Below are positions 5,723 through 9,451 of a stretch of 9,451 bases of DNA, in pieces. Within the stretch, counting starts at the first letter, position 1; each line of letters opens with the position of its first letter. The translations under genes and the position numbers were made by a program. Below the pieces are notes generated by a model. The model made no database searches. It saw only the letters and a list, made by a program, of their open reading frames with translations, and was not told the origin of the DNA. Where the stretch lies: assembly GCA_016763815.1 (NCBI GenBank), contig JAESTB010000002.1, forward strand, positions 1-9,451. Direction: 5' to 3'. This DNA comes from Arenicella sp. (lineage in GTDB: Bacteria; Pseudomonadota; Gammaproteobacteria; Arenicellales; Arenicellaceae).

Positions 5723-5942
5723 AGTTACGGTGATAAACCTGTTCTGACTCCTTAAATTGTAGCGAGCTTAGATTGATGATTTATCTTTGGAAAAGACCCA
5801 ATTCAAAGTTAAATATTTTACTTGATACACGGGGTAAACTTTTCGTAAGAAAGCTAAAATCCGCTCAAGTCTATTATATCAAGTGGGGTAAGTAGGCGAA
5901 TAGAATTGGGCTTGTCAGGAGAGAGGCCTTTTTGAGAACTAG
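5723..5942. other. Convergent intergenic region with nested inverted repeats
   Basis: No gene is seen. Outer arms CCCAATTC (5797-5804) and GAATTGGG (5903-5910) enclose inner arms ACTTGATA (5820-5827) and TATCAAGT (5877-5884). Together they could fold as one long imperfect hairpin of about 114 nt. Two related motifs, CACGGGGTAAAC and AAGTGGGGTAAG, occur inside. No T-rich terminator was recognised for either flanking gene set. Confidence 0.4.
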
Positions 5943-6107
5943 CAAAATGGAATAGAAAAGCATATTGAAGAAGTTGACGAGTACGACTCAGAGACAGACA
6001 AGCCGGTTAAGGCCGGAAGCATAAGCAGAAAAAAACATGCTCTTTTCAGTATTGTTAAATACCTTACATATGATTCTGGGTATCCTAAAAATCTGGCACT
6101 CGAGTAA
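5943..6107 (+). pseudogene. Start-less 54-codon frame, probable gene remnant
   Basis: From a TAG at 5940-5942 to a TAA at 6105-6107 one plus frame is fully open. It reads QNGIEKHIEEVDEYDSETD, then KPVKAGSISRKKHALFSIV, then KYLTYDSGYPKNLALE. The composition is protein-like (acidic then basic, no low complexity). The frame contains no ATG, GTG or TTG, so it cannot be translated independently in its present form. An ATG at 5947 in a neighbouring frame (M-E-stop) would join it after a single inserted base near 5950. No family was recognised. It may be the C-terminal scrap of a lost gene or a frameshifted small gene. Confidence 0.3.
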
Positions 6108-6158
6108 GAAATGACTTGAGGTCAATCGTCAGCCTAACCCATCAGATATAGATTCAGG

Positions 6159-6485
6159 CTATTTTGTATTTACAAAGGTACGAGTTACTAAACTCATTAA
6201 ACTAGGTTTAAAGCTTAGAATCATTGCAACGATAAAACTCGAGATACCAATTAGCAATAACCATAATATAATCGCGAAACTAACACCATCACGAGCAGAG
6301 CAAATCATAAATGCTATACAGAGTAATACCCAGCCAGTTGTGCGGATAAGCCTCTGAGTTGAAGACGAAAGATTAGTTTCAGTAATGTTCTGCCAGTTTC
6401 TATTTTGGCTCAACGCGAGCGAAACACAGCCTGCAAGTGTTAGCCCGATAGCGAGCAGGAGGTAGACAAGAGACATTGTTAACAT
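6159..6485 (-). CDS. DUF3325-like small membrane protein of an iron-uptake operon
   Basis: A 108-residue hydrophobic protein with three or four transmembrane segments: VYLLLAIGLTLAGCVSLAL near the N terminus, GWVLLCIAFMICSA in the middle, and FAIILWLLLIGISSFIVAMIL near the C terminus. An 'RLIRTTGWVLL' stretch sits before the second segment. This layout and length match DUF3325 proteins, which are found beside PepSY_TM proteins in siderophore-uptake operons; their biochemical role is unknown. The gene overlaps the end of the PepSY gene by 7 nt if it starts at 6485. An alternative ATG at 6476 (MSLVYLL) would begin 2 nt after the PepSY stop. Neither start has a strong Shine-Dalgarno sequence, consistent with translational coupling. 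It is the last gene of the minus-strand operon, and no clear terminator was seen after it. Confidence 0.75.
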   Translation of the reverse strand: MLTMSLVYLLLAIGLTLAGCVSLALSQNRNWQNITETNLSSSTQRLIRTTGWVLLCIAFMICSARDGVSFAIILWLLLIGISSFIVAMILSFKPSLMSLVTRTFVNTK

Positions 6486-8058
6486 TTTGCGGTTTGTTCA
6501 ATTTTTTTTGTACGCTTATTGTCAATATTGTTAATCAAACTGTCAGCTTTTCGCAGACGAACTGCAACATTGAAACTCAGTATGGCTGTTAAAAGTAGCA
6601 TTAAATCAATGATTAGAACGGACCGAATATAATTCTCCGTGGTTAAAAAATTTAGTATAATCGCAGTAATAGACGAGACCGAAATAGTAAAGCTTTGTTC
6701 GTGCCAAGCTGACTTACCACGCAATGCCGCGTGAATTAAGGCCAGTAACCAGATTAAGAAAAATGCCCAGATTTCTAAATCATGGCGATGAATGCCATCA
6801 AGTTCAATTGCTTTGGGTATCAGCCTGTTTGCAATTAAAAAACCTGTGCTCGCGATGATAATTCCAGTGATTGAAGCAACACTGATTGCTCTCACCAAAC
6901 GTACGCTAGTCGGGTCGGTTTGATTGCGGTTAACTCTAGTCTTGATCCAAAACACTAAACCAGAAGCAATCATTGCACAGCTACTAATTCCAGCAAAAAA
7001 ATACAGCCAACGCAGTGGCCAGTGATCAAATTGAATCCAATGAAGGCCTTCCAACCAATTTAATGCTGCATGAATTGGACGAGGGGAGAACTGCCCAATT
7101 TTTTCACCTGTTTGTGCATCAAAACTGACTTGATGAGGGCCAATCGCCACATTTTTATTAGCGAAGTACCGTTCAACAATGACATACGAATTCTCATCGC
7201 CATAATTAAAATACCAACCCAGTCAGCCTTACTCGAATGTTGTCCTTCTTTAGTTTTCCATATTTGTTCAGCATCAATTATCAATTGATCCAGTGTCTTA
7301 ATATACAGGTTGGTTTGGCCCGAGGGTTCAACCGAAAACTGTTGGTATCCGGCTAAATCAGCTTTGAAGCTTTTTACGTTGCCATCATAATTAACCTCAA
7401 CAGGCCAAGGAAAAAAAACAGTCGCGAAAATAAAGAGGCCACTGAGCGGTAACAAGAAATAGAATGGCAGGCCAATGATCGCGGTTAGATTATGAAAGTC
7501 TAAGGTTGAACGGAGCAGGTTTTTTTTTGGCCGAAAGGTAAAGAAGTTTTGGAAAAATTTTCGATGAATAAAAACCCCTGAAATGACCAGCACCATCATT
7601 CCTAAGGCAGCGATCCCAACTAAAAGGTAACCAAATAAGCCAGGCATATGCAGCATAAAATGAAAGCGGAAAAAGAAATCCGTTCCTGCATGGCTATCGG
7701 TCAAATCGAGTTTTTCCCCAGTTTTAGGGTCGAGCATTATTTCATGCTTATTATCATTTTTATCATGGTAAAGCATCCGAATAGCTGGAATGCGATCACG
7801 AGGAGGGCTGATCCAAACATCTGAACCTAGAGCGGGTTCAAATGAGGCGAGTTTGGGCAACACAACTCGGTCAAGCGACACGTTTTCTTGTTGAGCAAGA
7901 CGAAGCTCAGGTTTCATCCAATGGTCAATCTCTTTGTCAAAAACAGTGAGTGACCCGGTCCAGAATATGGCAAACAAAATTGCGCCTAACGCAACTCCTA
8001 ACCAAGTATGAAGCCAACCCATCGCTTCGCGAAATTCTTTAGATACAAGACTTGCCAT
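6479..8058 (-). pseudogene. PepSY_TM protein (ferrisiderophore-reductase-like), split by a 1-nt frameshift
   Basis: Inner-membrane protein of the PepSY-associated transmembrane family, which includes the haem-containing siderophore reductase FoxB. The first frame (from ATG 8058) carries a first membrane helix with HTWLG (H17) at residues 13-39, then an extracytoplasmic PepSY-like part. RFHFMLH (H133, H137) leads into a second helix ending FIHRK (H165), and DFHN (H189) leads into a third. At about 7214 the sense passes to another frame: KADWVG joins YFNYGDENSYVIVERYFANK, VAIGPHQVSFDAQTGEKIG, RPIHAALNWLEGLHW and four or five more helices, ending at 6479. Restoring one missing base gives a continuous product of about 526 residues, normal for the family. 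As written, the first frame runs off into 50 unrelated residues. It begins 4 nt after the DUF3649-like stop and lacks a strong ribosome binding site. The break may be a real mutation or an assembly error. Confidence 0.85.
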
Positions 8059-8062
8059 AACA

Positions 8063-8347
8063 CTAAACCAATTGTTGAGCAGAATAAATCATGATAATAG
8101 ACGAACCCAAAATGAGGCATGAAGTAAAGATAAAACAGCGAGTCGAAATAACCCAAATAATAACCACAAGATAAATTAGGAAACCTGAAATTAGTGCTAA
8201 TAACATTGCGTCGCTTTTAATCATTCCGAAGTAATGTAAGCCAGCACCAAATGCGCCAATAAATCCATTTGTAAAAAGGTATCCACCAATAACGGCAACG
8301 GCTAAACGCGAGCTCTTGATCAACGTGCTTTCAGTTTTAGAACTCAT
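8063..8347 (-). CDS. DUF3649-like small membrane protein of an iron-uptake operon
   Basis: A 94-residue protein with three predicted transmembrane segments: LAVAVIGGYLFTNGFIGAF (about 15-33), AMLLALISGFLIYLVVIIWVI (about 47-67) and CFIFTSCLILGSSIIMIYSA (about 71-90). The SRLAVAVIGGY start, the length and the position directly before a PepSY_TM gene fit the DUF3649 family of iron-uptake-associated membrane proteins. Its function is not established; an accessory role in ferric-siderophore handling is inferred from context. Its ATG overlaps the stop codon of the sulfotransferase gene (ATGA, 8347-8344), which indicates translational coupling. Confidence 0.7.
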   Translation of the reverse strand: MSSKTESTLIKSSRLAVAVIGGYLFTNGFIGAFGAGLHYFGMIKSDAMLLALISGFLIYLVVIIWVISTRCFIFTSCLILGSSIIMIYSAQQLV

Positions 8348-9451
8348 GCAAAGTTCTTAGCCGCATTTATAAGAGGTTCAAGTTTATCGCCATAATGCTG
8401 CCATCGTGCCACCGAGCTTTTGTAAACAGGTTGTCGAACCTGCCAACGACTTGGGGTTTGCACGGCGCGATCATTCTCATGAAAATTTAGAACACGCTTG
8501 TCCCAGGGTAACTCCAAAAAGCTTAGTAAATTTTCAGCACTGGTTTTCAGATTAGACACTGTATCTTCATAGCATAGGTCCAACATACGAAGGCCAGTTA
8601 CCTCTTGCCAGTGTTGCATAAGGCGGCGGTAACCACACCAATAGTGCGCAATATCGCCGAGGTCGGTTGACCAATTCTGTCGCGTATTAAAGTTATGAGA
8701 GAAGATTGAAAGGCCGCAGTCTCTAATATCACGTTGGCAATGGATAATACGTGCGTTTGGCAGCGCGATGGCAATCAATCCCAAGTGCCAAAAATTGAGC
8801 GGTTGTTTGTCGACGACTCTTAATGGTTCTTCTGGTACGCGAAGTCCAGATTGTTTGATGTAGTCTTGTCCTAATGCTTTGAGTTGTTGTTGGCTAAGTT
8901 GGGGGGCGCAGTCTGGCCATGCTGGTGCATTGGATCCAAGTCGGTCAGGAGAACCAGTGGCTAAATCAGTTAAGACATTAAGTTCGCCAGCACCAAAACA
9001 ATCTGGGTGAGAGCTAATGATTTGTTCGGTCAGAGTTGTTCCGGAACGAGGAAGGCCGACGATAAAAACAGGTCGTTGTGTTGGATCACCAAACCTCCGT
9101 CGCTTATCAAAAAATGTTGCCGAAAATAAGTCAATCATACTCTGTATACGAGCATCGAATGCTTCTCGGTCGAAGCGGCCAGTTGCTTCTCTGCGAGCAA
9201 GATTAGCTGATTGGTAAGCTTCATAAGCCGCCGTATAGTTATTTTTTTGCTCGTATGCTTTGCCAAGCCCATAACCAATGAGCGCTTGTGCGCGTAAATC
9301 AGATTGCTTAAGTAGAGCTTGAGCTTGAACCAGTTCATTTGAAATATCGACATGTTGACTAAGACCTAAAAGATTTGAAAGGGCTTCAGTCATCGAAAAA
9401 TCTTGCTCCAATGCTTCTCTGTAAGCATTTGCGGCGTCAGATGGTCGACCA
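8344..9451 (-). CDS. TPR-domain sulfotransferase, 5' end beyond the window
   Basis: PAPS-dependent sulfotransferase (Sulfotransferase_3-like) fused to N-terminal TPR repeats. The frame is open to the right edge of the window. The codons before the first usable start (TTG 9411) read GRPSDAANAYREALEQD, a typical TPR helix, so the gene starts outside. Numbering from that TTG, a second TPR-like unit (ALIGYGLGKAYEQKNNYTAA) is at 43-62. PVFIVGLPRSGTTLTEQI (114-131) contains the 5'-phosphosulfate-binding loop. DKQPLNFWHLG is at 201-211. RDIRDCGLSIF (227-237) fits the 3'-phosphate-binding region with S235. SRWQVRQPVYKSSVARWQHY (321-340) is the conserved C-terminal block. No signal peptide can be judged because the start is missing. 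The stop overlaps the next ATG by 4 nt, placing it in one operon with the membrane iron-uptake proteins. The sulfated substrate is unknown. Confidence 0.9.
   Translation of the reverse strand, partial: GRPSDAANAYREALEQDFSMTEALSNLLGLSQHVDISNELVQAQALLKQSDLRAQALIGYGLGKAYEQKNNYTAAYEAYQSANLARREATGRFDREAFDARIQSMIDLFSATFFDKRRRFGDPTQRPVFIVGLPRSGTTLTEQIISSHPDCFGAGELNVLTDLATGSPDRLGSNAPAWPDCAPQLSQQQLKALGQDYIKQSGLRVPEEPLRVVDKQPLNFWHLGLIAIALPNARIIHCQRDIRDCGLSIFSHNFNTRQNWSTDLGDIAHYWCGYRRLMQHWQEVTGLRMLDLCYEDTVSNLKTSAENLLSFLELPWDKRVLNFHENDRAVQTPSRWQVRQPVYKSSVARWQHYGDKLEPLINAAKNFA

Noticed and set aside
6130..6160. Terminator for the minus-strand operon (AGCCT/AGGCT repeat)
   Set aside because: The stem is only 5 bp with a 20-nt loop and no T-run on the minus strand.
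7060..7288. Reading frame on the plus strand opposite the PepSY gene
   Set aside because: It is antisense to clearly conserved PepSY_TM coding sequence and has no family signature, so it is a shadow frame.
9135..9353. Second minus-strand frame inside the sulfotransferase gene
   Set aside because: It overlaps the TPR coding frame in another phase and has no motif, so it is a shadow frame.

Overview
The window looks like chromosomal DNA of a marine, polysaccharide-degrading gammaproteobacterium (Cellvibrionales/Alteromonadales-like). This is inferred from a secreted lectin-domain plus PL7 alginate lyase, from an iron-uptake membrane operon with a TPR-sulfotransferase of a kind common in that group, and from the moderately AT-rich composition. 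No RNA gene, CRISPR array or intact mobile element was seen.

Layout. (1) 3-1456, plus strand: the 3' part of an MBL-fold metallohydrolase gene, then a solitary panD (aspartate 1-decarboxylase) whose translation start lies in three tandem 21-bp units, each ending in an ATG. (2) 1457-3181: about 1.7 kb with no intact recognisable gene. It holds hairpins, short frame fragments, and a small frame with a perfect Shine-Dalgarno sequence broken by one TGA. Towards the right it holds two perfect TTGGT-N3-ACCAA palindromes (GntR/FadR-type operators), a sigma70-like promoter and a leader of about 220 nt. (3) 3182-4600: the alginate lyase, closed by a clear terminator, followed 20 bp later by an unrecognised membrane-anchored protein with weak HEAT-like repeats (4670-5722). 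(4) 5723-6158: a convergent intergenic stretch with nested inverted repeats and a start-less frame that reads like a gene remnant. (5) 9451-6159, minus strand: a tight operon of TPR-sulfotransferase (5' end beyond the window), DUF3649-like membrane protein, PepSY_TM ferrisiderophore-reductase-like protein split by a 1-nt frameshift, and DUF3325-like membrane protein.

How the genes work together. The alginate lyase would cut environmental alginate outside the cell or in the periplasm, and the palindromes suggest control by a sugar-acid- or carboxylate-sensing GntR repressor. The minus-strand operon resembles the inner-membrane module that accompanies TonB-dependent siderophore receptors. If the frameshift is real, its central reductase-like protein is inactivated. 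The left edge (MBL fold plus a stand-alone panD) may supply beta-alanine to a pathway lying outside the window. The most unusual items are the triplicated panD start region, the operator pair before the alginate lyase, the frameshift in the iron module, and the TGA-interrupted small reading frame.
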